A stretch of DNA of 64,000 bases from Dactylosporangium sp. AC04546 (lineage in GTDB: Bacteria > Actinomycetota > Actinomycetes > Mycobacteriales > Micromonosporaceae), in the NCBI RefSeq assembly GCF_022095675.1, contig NZ_JAHYSG010000007.1, positions 124,001 to 188,000 on the forward strand. The letters run 5' to 3'. Shown one piece after another: positions 32,874 through 42,128 of this stretch (the stretch's first letter is position 1; each line of letters begins with the position of its first letter). The translations under genes and the position numbers were made by a program. Under the pieces are notes generated by a model that saw nothing but the letters and a program-made list of their open reading frames with translations, had not been told where the DNA came from and did not search any database.

Positions 32874-33863
32874 TTGGCTGTCACCATCAAGGACGTCGCC
32901 CGAGCGGCGGGGGTGTCGCCGTCGACGGTCAGCCGTGCGCTCACCACGCCGCAGCTGCTGCTGCCCGAGACCCGCGACCGGGTCCAGCGGGCCGTCCAGG
33001 AGCTCGGCTACCACCCCAACCGGGCCGCGCGCGGGCTCATCACCGGCCGGACCGGCAACATCGGCCTGATCGTCCCCGACCTCACCAACCCGTTCTTCCC
33101 CGGCGTCGTCAAGGGCGTGCAGGAGCGGGCCCACGAGGCGGAGTACTCGGTGTTCCTCGCCGACACCGACGAGCACGCCGCCGCCGAGGCGGACCTGGTC
33201 CGCGCCCTCGGCAAGCAGGTCGACGGCATCGTGCTGTGCTCGCCCCGCATGAGCGAGGCCGAGATCCGGGCGGTCGCCGGCGAGACCCCGATCGTCATGC
33301 TCAACCGGCGCGTCGGGCGCATCCCGTCGGTGACCATCGACATCGGCGAGGCGATCCGGCAGGCCGTCGCGCACCTGGTGGCGCTCGGCCATCGCAGCGT
33401 CGGCTACGTCGCCGGGCCGCGCAACTCGTGGTCCAACAAGGAACGGCTGCGCGCGCTGCGCGCCGCCGCCGCGGGCGCCGGGGTCGAGCTGCGCGAGATC
33501 GCCACCGTGGCGCCGAAGTTCGCCGGGGGCGTGGCCGTCGCCGACGTCGTCCTCGCCGCCGGGGTCACCGCCGTGGTCGCCTACAACGACCTGGTGGCGC
33601 TCGGCCTGCTCAACCGGTTCGCCGCCCGGGGCGTCGCCGTCCCGGCCGACGTCAGCGTCGTCGGCTTCGACGACATCCTGTTCGCGGAGATGGTGAGCCC
33701 CGCGCTGACCACCCTCGCCCTGCCGCAGGAGCCGACCGGCCGGGCCGGCGTCGAGCTCCTCCTCGACCTTCTCGAAGACCCCGACCGCGCCGGCAGCGCC
33801 CGGCGCGAGCTGTCAGCCCAGCTGATGGTCCGCGGATCCACCGGTCCGGCCCGGACGGCGTGA
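32874..33863 (+). CDS. LacI family regulator of the uronate locus
   Basis: A 329-residue repressor: HTH and hinge (VTIKDVARAAGVSPSTVSRALT) and sugar-binding effector domain (NIGLIVPDLTNPFFPGVV, GIVLCSPRMSEAEI, VVGFDDILFAEMVSP). TTG start at 32874 with GGGAGG upstream. It sits between uxaC and the transporter/manD operon and has two similar operators in the intergenic region, so it probably represses both sides until a uronate or its product binds. The exact inducer is not evident. Confidence 0.9.
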   Translation: MAVTIKDVARAAGVSPSTVSRALTTPQLLLPETRDRVQRAVQELGYHPNRAARGLITGRTGNIGLIVPDLTNPFFPGVVKGVQERAHEAEYSVFLADTDEHAAAEADLVRALGKQVDGIVLCSPRMSEAEIRAVAGETPIVMLNRRVGRIPSVTIDIGEAIRQAVAHLVALGHRSVGYVAGPRNSWSNKERLRALRAAAAGAGVELREIATVAPKFAGGVAVADVVLAAGVTAVVAYNDLVALGLLNRFAARGVAVPADVSVVGFDDILFAEMVSPALTTLALPQEPTGRAGVELLLDLLEDPDRAGSARRELSAQLMVRGSTGPARTA

Positions 33864-33911
33864 CCCCCGCGCCACGGCGCACACCCCCACACGAACGGAG
33901 AGGAACCCGCC

Positions 33912-35123
33912 ATGTCCTCGACCCGCAGAGAGTTCGTCACGGCCGCCGGCCTGCTCGCGGTCGGCCTGGTGACCGGCTGTGGCGCGCCGGAGCAGCCCGC
34001 CCCGGCGGCCACCGGCGGTACCGTGCCGGACAAGCCGGGCTCGCCGGCGACCCTGAACATCCTCGACGTCGCCGGCAACCTCCAGCTCACCCAGGGCATG
34101 ATCGACGAGTACGTGTCGAAGAACGGCGGCGTCATCGCCAGGACCACGTACTCGAAGGCCACCTCGCCCGAGCTGGCCGGCAAGGTCAAGGCCCAGCAGG
34201 ACGCCGGCCGCGTCGACATCGACCTCGTGCTCACCGGCGTCGACGGCCTCGCCGCCGGCATCGACCAGGGTCTGTGGCAGCCGCTGCTGCCCACGCACGC
34301 CGCCCGGCTGCCCGGCATGCAGGACTACCTGCCCGGCGCCGCCGCCATGCAAAGGCTCGCCGGCGACTTCGGCGTCACCATCACCTACTACCCGTCCGGC
34401 CCGCTCATCGAGTACCTGCCGGCCAAGGTCCCCAGCCCGCCGACGACCGCGCAGGGGCTGCTGGACTACGCCAGGGCGAACCCGGGCGCCGTGCAGTACG
34501 CGCGGCCGTCCAACTCCGGGCCGGGCCGCACGTTCCTCATGGGCCTGCCGTACCTGCTCGGCGACAAGGACCCGAAGGACCCGGTCAACGGCTGGGAGAA
34601 GACCTGGGCGTACCTCAAGGAGCTCAACCAGTACGTCACGCTCTACCCGTCGGCGACCAGCGAGACGATGAAGAACCTGGCCAACGGCTCGGCGAAGATC
34701 ATCGTGTCGACGACCGGCTGGGACATCAACCCGCGCGTGCTCGGCCAGGTGCCGAAGGAGGCCCGCATCGGCGCCCTGGACGGCTTCCACTGGGTCACCG
34801 ACGCGCACTACGCGGTGGTACCCAAGGGCGTCTCGGCCGACAAGCAGAGCGCGATCCTCAACCTGCTCAAGGACATGCTCACCCCGCAGCAGCAGGCCAA
34901 GGCATACGACAAGGGCTACTTCTACCCCGGCCCGGCGGTCAAGAACGTCGAGCTGTCGATGGCGCCGCAGGACAGCCAGCAGGCGATCGCCGACTACGGC
35001 CGGGCCGAGTACGCCAAGCTCATCGCCGACCACCCCGTCGAGGTACCGCTGGACGCCAAGGCCCTGGTCGCCGCGTTCGACAAGTGGGACCGCGAGGTGG
35101 GCGGCGCGAAGGTGAAGAAATGA
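33912..35123 (+). CDS. ABC transporter substrate-binding lipoprotein (uronate locus)
   Basis: A 403-residue lipoprotein with twin-arginine signal (TRREFVTAAGLL) and lipobox (LVTGC). The fold is of the iron/polyamine/thiamine-binding type rather than the usual sugar-binding type: LNILDVAGNLQLTQGMIDEY, a middle lobe with WAYLKELNQYV, and a C-terminal helix pair. It is the first gene of an operon with one ATPase and two permeases, then manD, and has GGAGAGG before the ATG. Genome context makes a uronate or uronic-acid oligosaccharide the likely ligand; that is inference. Confidence 0.82.
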   Translation: MSSTRREFVTAAGLLAVGLVTGCGAPEQPAPAATGGTVPDKPGSPATLNILDVAGNLQLTQGMIDEYVSKNGGVIARTTYSKATSPELAGKVKAQQDAGRVDIDLVLTGVDGLAAGIDQGLWQPLLPTHAARLPGMQDYLPGAAAMQRLAGDFGVTITYYPSGPLIEYLPAKVPSPPTTAQGLLDYARANPGAVQYARPSNSGPGRTFLMGLPYLLGDKDPKDPVNGWEKTWAYLKELNQYVTLYPSATSETMKNLANGSAKIIVSTTGWDINPRVLGQVPKEARIGALDGFHWVTDAHYAVVPKGVSADKQSAILNLLKDMLTPQQQAKAYDKGYFYPGPAVKNVELSMAPQDSQQAIADYGRAEYAKLIADHPVEVPLDAKALVAAFDKWDREVGGAKVKK

Positions 35124-36175
35124 CCGGCTTCACGGAGCTGCGCCTCGACGGCGTGACCCGGCGCTTCGCCGGGAACGACGCCCTCGCGGGCCTCGACCTG
35201 ACGATCCGGCGGGGCGAGTTCATCGCCCTGCTGGGGCCGTCCGGCTGCGGCAAGTCGACCGCGCTGAACTGCCTCGCCGGGCTGCTGCCGCTGTCCAGCG
35301 GCAGCATCTGGCAGGACGAGCGGCGCCTCGACACCCTGCCGGCCGAGAAGCGCGGCTTCGGCATGGTGTTCCAGAACTACGCGCTGTTCCCGCACCTCAC
35401 GGTGCGCCGCAACGTCGCCTTCGGCCTGCAGATGCGCCGCCTGCCCCGGGCCGACGTGCGCCGGCGCACCGACGAGGCGATCCGGCTCGTACGGCTGGAG
35501 GAGCACGCCGGCAAGCTGCCCGGCCAGCTCTCCGGCGGCCAGCAGCAGCGCGTCGCGATCGCCCGCGCGGTCGTCCTCGAGCCGTCGCTGGTGCTCATGG
35601 ACGAGCCGCTGTCGAACCTGGACGCGAAGCTGCGGCTGGAGATGCGCACCGAGATCCGCCGGCTGCACCAGTCGCTCGGCCTCACCACCGTCTACGTGAC
35701 CCACGACCAGGAGGAGGCGCTGTCGCTCGCCGACCGGCTCGTCGTGCTGCGCGCCGGGCGGGTGCAGCAGATCGGCACGCCGGAGGCGCTGCACACGAGC
35801 CCGGCCAACCGGCACGTCGCGGACTTCATGGGCTTCCGCAACCTGCTGCCGATGCGCGTGGTCAAGGTCGCCGACGCCGGTGAGGTCGTCGTCGAGGGCG
35901 ACGGCCTGCGCCTGCACGGCACCGCCGTGGGCCGGTTGCAGCCCGGCGACGCGGTGGTGGCCGGGGCGCGACCGGAGAGCCTGCGCCTGGACGCCGCCGA
36001 GGGCTTCCCGGCGACGGTGGAGGTGGTGGAGTACCAGGGCCGCGAGGTCGCGATCGAGGTCGTCACCGAGCAGGGCACGCGGCTGCACGTCCGCACTGCC
36101 CAGCGCCCGGCCGTCGGCGACCGGGTGACCGTCCGGACCGACCCGCAGGCGCTGCTGGTGTTTCCCGATGAGTGA
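35120..36175 (+). CDS. ABC transporter ATP-binding protein (PotA-type)
   Basis: A 351-residue ATPase: Walker A GPSGCGKST, Q-loop FQNYALFPHL, signature LSGGQQQR, Walker B LVLMDEPLSNLD, H-loop YVTHDQEEA, and a C-terminal TOBE-like domain (about 285-351). Its ATG overlaps the binding-protein stop (ATGA). The group normally serves polyamine, iron or phosphonate importers. Here it energises the two following permeases. Confidence 0.9.
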   Translation: MTGFTELRLDGVTRRFAGNDALAGLDLTIRRGEFIALLGPSGCGKSTALNCLAGLLPLSSGSIWQDERRLDTLPAEKRGFGMVFQNYALFPHLTVRRNVAFGLQMRRLPRADVRRRTDEAIRLVRLEEHAGKLPGQLSGGQQQRVAIARAVVLEPSLVLMDEPLSNLDAKLRLEMRTEIRRLHQSLGLTTVYVTHDQEEALSLADRLVVLRAGRVQQIGTPEALHTSPANRHVADFMGFRNLLPMRVVKVADAGEVVVEGDGLRLHGTAVGRLQPGDAVVAGARPESLRLDAAEGFPATVEVVEYQGREVAIEVVTEQGTRLHVRTAQRPAVGDRVTVRTDPQALLVFPDE

Positions 36176-37049
36176 CCGTCCGGCGCTCGCGCACCGGCTG
36201 GCCGAGCGCGGCGTCGACCGGCAGCTGCTGCTCCTGCTGCCCGCCGCGGTCTTCGTGCTGGTGCTGTTCGTCTACCCGTTCTGCTACGGGCTGGGGCTGT
36301 CGTTCCAGCCGGCCGAGGGCGGCCCGTTCGGCGCCTACCGGGCGTTCTTCACCGACCCCTACGAGCGCGACACCGTGTGGACCACCCTGCGACTGTCGCT
36401 GCCGGTGGCCCTGCTCAACGTCGGCCTCTCGGTCCCCATCGCGTACCGCATGCGCGGCCGCTTCCGGGGCAAGCGGCTGCTCACCACGCTGCTCGTCGTG
36501 CCCATCACGCTCGGCACCGTGCTCACCGCGCAGGGCCTGCTGAACTTCCTCGGCCCGACCGGCTGGTTCAACCGGGTCGTCATGGGCCTCGGGCTCACCG
36601 ACGAGCCGGTCCGGCTCACCCACAACTCCTGGGGCGTGTTCCTCTCGCTGCTCATCACCGGCTTCCCGTTCGCGTTCCTGCTCGTGCTGTCGTACCTGTC
36701 GGGCATCGACCCCACCCTGGAGCGGGCCGCGGCCACGCTCGGCGCCGGCCCCGCCCAGCGGTTCCGCCGCATCACCCTGCCGCTGCTCGCCCCGGGCCTG
36801 GCGACCACGTTCTGCCTGACGTTCGTCCTCGCGTTCAGCGTGTTCCCGTCGGCGGTCCTGGTCGGCGACCCGGCGGGGGAGACCCGGGTCATCTCGATCG
36901 CGGCCTGGCACGCCGGCTACGAGCAGTACGACTACGCCAAGGCCTCCGCGATCGCGATCGTCATGGGCCTCGTGGAGCTCGTCGTCATCGGGATCACGCT
37001 CGGCTGGCGGTCCATGCTGTACACCGGGAGCACGGGAGGCAAGGGATGA
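36168..37049 (+). CDS. ABC transporter permease (uronate locus), first
   Basis: A 293-residue permease with six membrane helices and the EAA-type loop [22 protein letters not shown]. The ATG overlaps the end of the ATPase gene by 8 bp and the stop overlaps the next permease by 4 bp. PotB-like in order and topology. Confidence 0.87.
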   Translation: MSDRPALAHRLAERGVDRQLLLLLPAAVFVLVLFVYPFCYGLGLSFQPAEGGPFGAYRAFFTDPYERDTVWTTLRLSLPVALLNVGLSVPIAYRMRGRFRGKRLLTTLLVVPITLGTVLTAQGLLNFLGPTGWFNRVVMGLGLTDEPVRLTHNSWGVFLSLLITGFPFAFLLVLSYLSGIDPTLERAAATLGAGPAQRFRRITLPLLAPGLATTFCLTFVLAFSVFPSAVLVGDPAGETRVISIAAWHAGYEQYDYAKASAIAIVMGLVELVVIGITLGWRSMLYTGSTGGKG

Positions 37050-37924
37050 CCACCACGGCGACCGTCGATGCCGTCGAGGCCCCGGTGCGGGCCCGCCGCG
37101 CGGTGCGGGCCACGCCGACCGCCTGGCTGGTGTGGGGCTTCGTGATCTTCTTCTTCGTCAACCTCGCCGGGGTCATCGGCTCGGTCGTGGTCAGCTCGTT
37201 CGGCCGGCAGTGGTTCGACACCTGGCTGCCGGAGGGGTTCACCGGGCGCTGGTACGGCGAGGCGTGGCGCGACTTCGGGCTGCTGCCGGTGCTCGTCACC
37301 ACCGTCGAGGTGTCGCTCACCGTCGTGGTGGTGTCGGTGCTCATCGGCGTGCCGGCGGCCTACGTGCTGGCCCGCCGGCCGTTCCCCGGGCGCCGCGTGC
37401 TCTACCTGCTGTTCCTGCTGCCGATCCTGATGCCGCCGATCACCTACGGGATCCCGCTCGCGACCGTGCTGTACAAGTACGGGTTCGCGGGCCACTTCAG
37501 CGGCGTCGTCCTGGCGAACCTGGTGCCGTCGGTGCCGTTCGTGATCCTCACGATGACCCCGTTCATCGAGCAGATCGACCCGGCGATCGAGCGGGCCGCC
37601 CGCATGTGCGGCGCCGGCACCGGCCGGATCTTCGTGCGGATCCTGGCGCCGCTGCTGGTGCCCGGCATCCTCGCCGCGTCGATCCTGGTGCTGGTCCGCA
37701 CGGTTGGTATGTTCGAGCTGACCTTCCTCACCGCAGGACCCGACTCCACCACCCTGGTCGTCGCGCTGTACAACTCGATGTCCGCGGCCGGCATCCGCGC
37801 GCAGCAGTCCGTCGACGCGATGGCCGTCATCTACACCGGCACCATGCTCGTGCTGCTGGTGCTCGCGCTGCGCGTGGTCAACCCCACGCAGCTCGTCGCC
37901 CGAGTCAAGGAAGAACCGGAATGA
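37046..37924 (+). CDS. ABC transporter permease (uronate locus), second
   Basis: A 292-residue PotC-like permease: a basic N terminus, six membrane helices and an EAA loop ([22 protein letters not shown]). Start ATG at 37046 with AAGGG ahead, overlapping the previous stop; its own stop overlaps the manD ATG. The upstream in-frame extension is antisense-like and not used. Confidence 0.87.
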   Translation: MTTTATVDAVEAPVRARRAVRATPTAWLVWGFVIFFFVNLAGVIGSVVVSSFGRQWFDTWLPEGFTGRWYGEAWRDFGLLPVLVTTVEVSLTVVVVSVLIGVPAAYVLARRPFPGRRVLYLLFLLPILMPPITYGIPLATVLYKYGFAGHFSGVVLANLVPSVPFVILTMTPFIEQIDPAIERAARMCGAGTGRIFVRILAPLLVPGILAASILVLVRTVGMFELTFLTAGPDSTTLVVALYNSMSAAGIRAQQSVDAMAVIYTGTMLVLLVLALRVVNPTQLVARVKEEPE

Positions 37925-39129
37925 AGATCGCCGACGTGCGGGTCATCGTGACCTGCCCGGGCCGCAACTTCGTCACCCTGAAGATCGTCACGGACGACGG
38001 CGTCCACGGCGTGGGCGACGCGACGCTCAACGGCCGGGAGCTCGCGGTCGCGAGCTATCTGCGCGACCACGTGGCGCCCGCCCTCATCGGGCGCGACGCG
38101 AGCCGCATCGAGGACACCTGGCAGTACCTCTACAAGGGCGCCTACTGGCGCCGCGGCCCGGTGACGATGAGCGCCATCGCCGCCGTCGACACCGCGCTGT
38201 GGGACATCCTGGGCAAGGTCGCCGGCCTGCCGGTGTACAAGCTGCTCGGCGGCCGCTCGCGGGAGGGCGTCACCGTCTACGGCCACGCCAACGCCGCCAC
38301 CACCGACGAGGTGCTGGCCGAGGTCGCGCGGTACGTCGACCTCGGCTACAGGGCGGTCCGGGTGCAGACCGGCGTGCCCGGCCTGGCCAGCACCTACGGG
38401 GTCAGCGGCGACAAGATGTTCTACGAGCCGGCCGACGCGGCGCTGCCGACCGAGAACGTGTGGTCGACCGAGAAGTACCTCGCCCACGTGCCGACGGTCT
38501 TCGCCCGGGTCCGCGACGAGTTCGGCCCCACCGTCAAGCTGCTGCACGACGTGCACCACCGGCTCACCCCGATCGAGGCGGCCCGCCTCGGCAAATCCCT
38601 GGAGCCCTACGCGCTGACCTGGATCGAGGATCCGGTGCCGGCCGAGCTCCAGGAGGGCTTCCGGCTGATCCGCCAGCACACCACCACGCCGATCGCGGTG
38701 GGCGAGGTATTCAACACGGTGTGGGACTGCGAGACGCTCATCCGCGAGCAGCTCATCGACTACATCCGCGCCACCGTCGTGCATGCGGGCGGCATCACCC
38801 ACCTGCGCCGCATCTTCGACCTGGCCGCCCTGCACCATGTCCGCTCCGGCTCGCACGGCGCGACCGACCTGTCGCCGGTCTGCATGGCCGCCGCCCTGCA
38901 CCTCGACCTGGCCATCCCGAACTTCGGCCTCCAGGAGTACATGCGGCACACCCCGGAGACCGATGTGGTCTTCCCGCACGGCTACCACTACGACGGCGGC
39001 TACCTGCACCCGGCCGAGACCCCCGGCCTCGGCGTCGACATCGACGAGGCGCTCGCCGCGCAGTATCCGTACCGCCCGGCCCAGCTGCCGGTGAACCGCC
39101 TGGAGGACGGCACGGTCCACAGCTGGTGA
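37921..39129 (+). CDS. manD: D-mannonate dehydratase, enolase superfamily
   Basis: A 402-residue ManD that turns D-mannonate into 2-keto-3-deoxy-gluconate. The opening [20 protein letters not shown] and the block [15 protein letters not shown] are those of true ManD. Metal ligands Asp210, Glu236 and Glu262, the Arg147/Tyr159 dyad, His212 and His312 all fall at the positions I recall for the characterised Novosphingobium enzyme. It ends the transporter operon and works with uxaC; the NADH-dependent fructuronate reductase that links them is missing here. The stop overlaps a short GTG reading frame. Confidence 0.92.
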   Translation: MKIADVRVIVTCPGRNFVTLKIVTDDGVHGVGDATLNGRELAVASYLRDHVAPALIGRDASRIEDTWQYLYKGAYWRRGPVTMSAIAAVDTALWDILGKVAGLPVYKLLGGRSREGVTVYGHANAATTDEVLAEVARYVDLGYRAVRVQTGVPGLASTYGVSGDKMFYEPADAALPTENVWSTEKYLAHVPTVFARVRDEFGPTVKLLHDVHHRLTPIEAARLGKSLEPYALTWIEDPVPAELQEGFRLIRQHTTTPIAVGEVFNTVWDCETLIREQLIDYIRATVVHAGGITHLRRIFDLAALHHVRSGSHGATDLSPVCMAAALHLDLAIPNFGLQEYMRHTPETDVVFPHGYHYDGGYLHPAETPGLGVDIDEALAAQYPYRPAQLPVNRLEDGTVHSW

Positions 39130-39209
39130 CGGTCCCGGAGCTGCTGCGCATCACGCACCTCGACACCGAGCTGCGGACCCGGCGGCGGCTCGGGTCCCGG
39201 CTGGCCTAG
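39126..39209 (+). CDS. 27-codon reading frame coupled to manD, doubtful
   Basis: GTG at 39126 overlaps the manD stop by 4 bp (GTGA), as in the other couplings of this operon, and the frame ends in CTAG shared with the stop of the convergent permease. The peptide ([13 protein letters not shown] and an Arg-rich end) is not recognised. It may be the surviving start of a truncated downstream gene, a real small protein or chance. Confidence 0.3.
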   Translation: MTVPELLRITHLDTELRTRRRLGSRLA

Positions 39210-40018
39210 AGGCGGCCGCCCGCCGTGTCGGAGGAGAGGCGCTGGGCCACGTAGATCGGGATCACCGACAGCACGATGAGCACCGCCGCGACCACGTTGA
39301 TGACCGGGGCCTGGTTCGGGCGGAACAGGTTGGCGAAGATCCAGATGGGCAGCGTCTGCACGCCCGCGCCGGCGGTGAACGTGGTGACCACGATCTCGTC
39401 GAAGCTCAGCGCGAAGGCGAGCAGCCCGCCGGCGAACAGTGCCGAGCGCAGCAGCGGGAACGTGACGAACCGGAACGTCTGCCACGACGACGCGCCCAGG
39501 TCGGCCGAGGCGTCCTCCAGGTTGCCGCCTAGGCGGCGCAGCCGGGCGAGCACGTTGTTGTAGACGACGACCACGCAGAACGTGGCGTGGCCGACCACCA
39601 CCGAGAACAGGCCCTTGCCGACGCCGAGCGGGCCGAGCACGGTGCGGAACGCGCTGTCCAGGGCGATGCCGGTGACGATGCCGGGCAGCGCGATCGGCAG
39701 CACCACGAGCAGCGACACCGCGTCCCGGCCGAAGAACCGGTGCCGTTGTACCGCGAACGCCACGAGCGTGCCGAGCACCAGCGCGATCGCGGTCGCGCCC
39801 AGGCCGGCCTTCGCCGACGTCCACAGTGCCGCGCGGGCCCCCTCGTTCTCCCAGGCCCGCAGCCACCACTCGGTGGTCCACCGCGGCGGCGGCCAGGCGA
39901 AGGTGCGGTCGGCGTTGAACGAGTTGACCAGCACGACCAGTAGCGGCACGTAGATCACCCCGAGGCCGAGGACCATCGCCACGCGCAGCAGCATCCGGGC
40001 GGTGCGCGACAGCGTCAC
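39206..40018 (-). CDS. spermidine/putrescine-type ABC permease (PotC-like)
   Basis: A 270-residue permease with six helices and the EAA motif (LEDASADLGASSWQTFRFVTFP). The FDEIVVTTFTAG stretch is typical of PotC-type subunits. GTG start at 40018 overlaps the stop of the first permease (GTGA). It is the last gene of the ATPase > binding protein > permease > permease transcript. Confidence 0.87.
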   Translation of the reverse strand: MTLSRTARMLLRVAMVLGLGVIYVPLLVVLVNSFNADRTFAWPPPRWTTEWWLRAWENEGARAALWTSAKAGLGATAIALVLGTLVAFAVQRHRFFGRDAVSLLVVLPIALPGIVTGIALDSAFRTVLGPLGVGKGLFSVVVGHATFCVVVVYNNVLARLRRLGGNLEDASADLGASSWQTFRFVTFPLLRSALFAGGLLAFALSFDEIVVTTFTAGAGVQTLPIWIFANLFRPNQAPVINVVAAVLIVLSVIPIYVAQRLSSDTAGGRL

Positions 40019-40893
40019 AGTTCCTCCAGGGCGCCGGAGCGGCGGACCGCGACGAGGTAGATCACCATGATGAGCACCGGGATGGTGGCGAGCGCGGCGG
40101 CGAACGGCAGGTTGTTGGCCGCGCCGATGTTCGCGTACACCAGGTTGCCGATGAGCTGCGTCTTGCCTCCGACGATCTGGACCGTGATGTAGTCGCCGAG
40201 CGACAGCGAGAACGTGAAGACCGAGCCGGCGAACAGCGACGGCACGATCATCGGCAGCACGACCGAGCGCAACGTGCGCCAGTTGCGCGCCCCGAGGTCG
40301 GCCGACGCCTCCAGCAGCGAGTCGGGGAGCCGCTCCAGGCCGGCGTAGAGCGGCAGGATCATGTACGGCAGCCACAGGTACGACAGGACGATCACGGTCG
40401 CCGGCAGGCCGTAACCGGGACCGTGGCCCGGCCCGCCGAACAGGGAGTCGATCGGGCCGCCGTTGGCCAGCAGCACCCGCCACGCGTAGGCCTTGACGAG
40501 GTAGCTGGCCCACAGCGGGGTGAGGACCGCGACGACGAGCCAGCGCCGGCTGCGCGGCGGCGCCACCTTGGCCATGTAGAAGGCCATCGGCAGCGCCACG
40601 AGCGCGGTGACGGCCGTGACGGCGGCGGCGACCCCGACGGTGCGCAGGGTCACCGCCCGGTACACCTCGCCCGTCACGACGGTGCGGAAGTTGTCCAGTG
40701 TGGGCTGCCGGACCACCTCGCCGGTGAACCCGTTGACGGTCCAGAACGCCGACACCAGCAGCACCGCGAGGGCGCCCAGGTAGGCCAGGACGAGCCAGGT
40801 CAGCGGCGCGGCGAGGAGGGCGGCGAGTCGGACCCCCGCGTGGCGGTGCAGCCACGCGGAGACCCGGCGGTCCACAGTGGAGGGTGCGGTCAT
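40015..40893 (-). CDS. spermidine/putrescine-type ABC permease (PotB-like)
   Basis: A 292-residue permease: hydrophobic helix from about residue 22, six helices in all, EAA loop (LLEASADLGARNWRTLRSVVLP) and LGDYITVQIVGG near the C terminus, both characteristic of PotB subunits. The ATG at 40893 overlaps the binding-protein stop by one base (TGATG). The antisense reading frame through the whole locus is a GC-rich artefact. Confidence 0.87.
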   Translation of the reverse strand: MTAPSTVDRRVSAWLHRHAGVRLAALLAAPLTWLVLAYLGALAVLLVSAFWTVNGFTGEVVRQPTLDNFRTVVTGEVYRAVTLRTVGVAAAVTAVTALVALPMAFYMAKVAPPRSRRWLVVAVLTPLWASYLVKAYAWRVLLANGGPIDSLFGGPGHGPGYGLPATVIVLSYLWLPYMILPLYAGLERLPDSLLEASADLGARNWRTLRSVVLPMIVPSLFAGSVFTFSLSLGDYITVQIVGGKTQLIGNLVYANIGAANNLPFAAALATIPVLIMVIYLVAVRRSGALEEL

Positions 40894-42098
40894 CAGCCCT
40901 TGATCTCGGTCCAGGCCTGGGTCCAGGCCGCGTAGTCCTTGCACTTCACGTCGGTGCGTCCGTCGATGCACTGGGCCAGCGGCGTGGTCCAGTACCAGAC
41001 CTTGCCGAAGTACGCCTCGTCTTCGGCGTGGAACGTCGCGCAGTGGTCCTTGGCGGCGGTCTTGGCGCAGGCCAGCTTGTTCGACGGCGCCTCGCCGAAC
41101 CACTCGGCGACCGCCGCGTTCGCCTCCGGCGAGACGATGTGGTTGACCCACTTGTAGGCGCAGTTCGGGTGCTTGGCCTTCGACGACACCATCCAGGTGT
41201 CCGACCAGCCGGTCGCGCCCTCCTCCGGCAGGATCGCCTCGACCGGCACGCTGTCGGCCTTGGCCAGGTTGACGATGACCTGCCACGTGGTACCGAGGAC
41301 GCTGTTGCCGGCCTTGAAGGCGGAGATCTCCTTGGTGTAGTCCGACCAGTACTCGCCGATCACCTGGTTCTGCTGCTTGAGCAGGTCGACGGCGGCGGCG
41401 AACTGCTTGTCGTCGAGCGCGTAGGGGTTCTTGATGCCGAGGTCCGGCTTGGTCTTCATGAGGTAGACGGCGGCGTCGGCGATGTAGATCGGCGAGTCGT
41501 ACGCGGTGACCTTGCCCTTGTACGGCGAGGCCGGGTCGAACACGACGCTCCACGAGGTCGGCGCGGTCTTCACCACGTCGGTGCGGTACATGAGCAGGTT
41601 CGCGCCGCGGCCGTGCGGGACGCCGTAGGCGACGCCGTCGACGGAGTTCCAGGCCTTCATCTTCAGCCCGTCGAAGACGTCCTTGTAGTTCGGGATCAGG
41701 TCGGTGTTCACCGGGGCCACGTCGCCGCCGTAGATGAGCCGCAGCGAGGCGTCGCCGGAGGCCGACACGACGTCGTACTCGCCGGTCTTCATCAGCGTGA
41801 CCATCTCGTCGGAGGTACCGCCGACCTTCACGTTGACCTTGCAGCCGGTCTCCTTCTCGAAGCCGGTGACCCAGTCGACCTTGGGGTCGGTGCTGCCGTT
41901 CTCGACGTAGCCGGCCCAGGCGACGATGTTCACCGAGCCCTCGCCGGCGCCGAGCGTGGCCAGCTTGTCGATCTGCGGCGGCTTCAGCCCGCCCGGGCCG
42001 CCACCGGTACCGCCGCCGCCACCACCGCTGTCGCCACAGGCGGCGAGCGCGAGCAGACCGACGGCAGCGGCCGCGGTCCACCACTTCGTGGATCGCAT
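40893..42098 (-). CDS. spermidine/putrescine-type ABC binding lipoprotein (PotD-like)
   Basis: A 401-residue lipoprotein: signal with lipobox (ALAAC), Gly-rich tether, then a PotD-like fold (NIVAWAGYVENGSTDP, DEMVTLMKTGEYDVV, GVPHGRGANLLMYRTD). It has four Cys in the last 100 residues, perhaps disulfides, which is more than usual. GAGGAG precedes the ATG. The ligand could be a polyamine, GABA or a related amine; the fold alone does not say which. Confidence 0.87.
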   Translation of the reverse strand: MRSTKWWTAAAAVGLLALAACGDSGGGGGGTGGGPGGLKPPQIDKLATLGAGEGSVNIVAWAGYVENGSTDPKVDWVTGFEKETGCKVNVKVGGTSDEMVTLMKTGEYDVVSASGDASLRLIYGGDVAPVNTDLIPNYKDVFDGLKMKAWNSVDGVAYGVPHGRGANLLMYRTDVVKTAPTSWSVVFDPASPYKGKVTAYDSPIYIADAAVYLMKTKPDLGIKNPYALDDKQFAAAVDLLKQQNQVIGEYWSDYTKEISAFKAGNSVLGTTWQVIVNLAKADSVPVEAILPEEGATGWSDTWMVSSKAKHPNCAYKWVNHIVSPEANAAVAEWFGEAPSNKLACAKTAAKDHCATFHAEDEAYFGKVWYWTTPLAQCIDGRTDVKCKDYAAWTQAWTEIKG

Positions 42099-42128
42099 AG
42101 GGACTCCTCGGGGAGAGACGGTTTGCAG

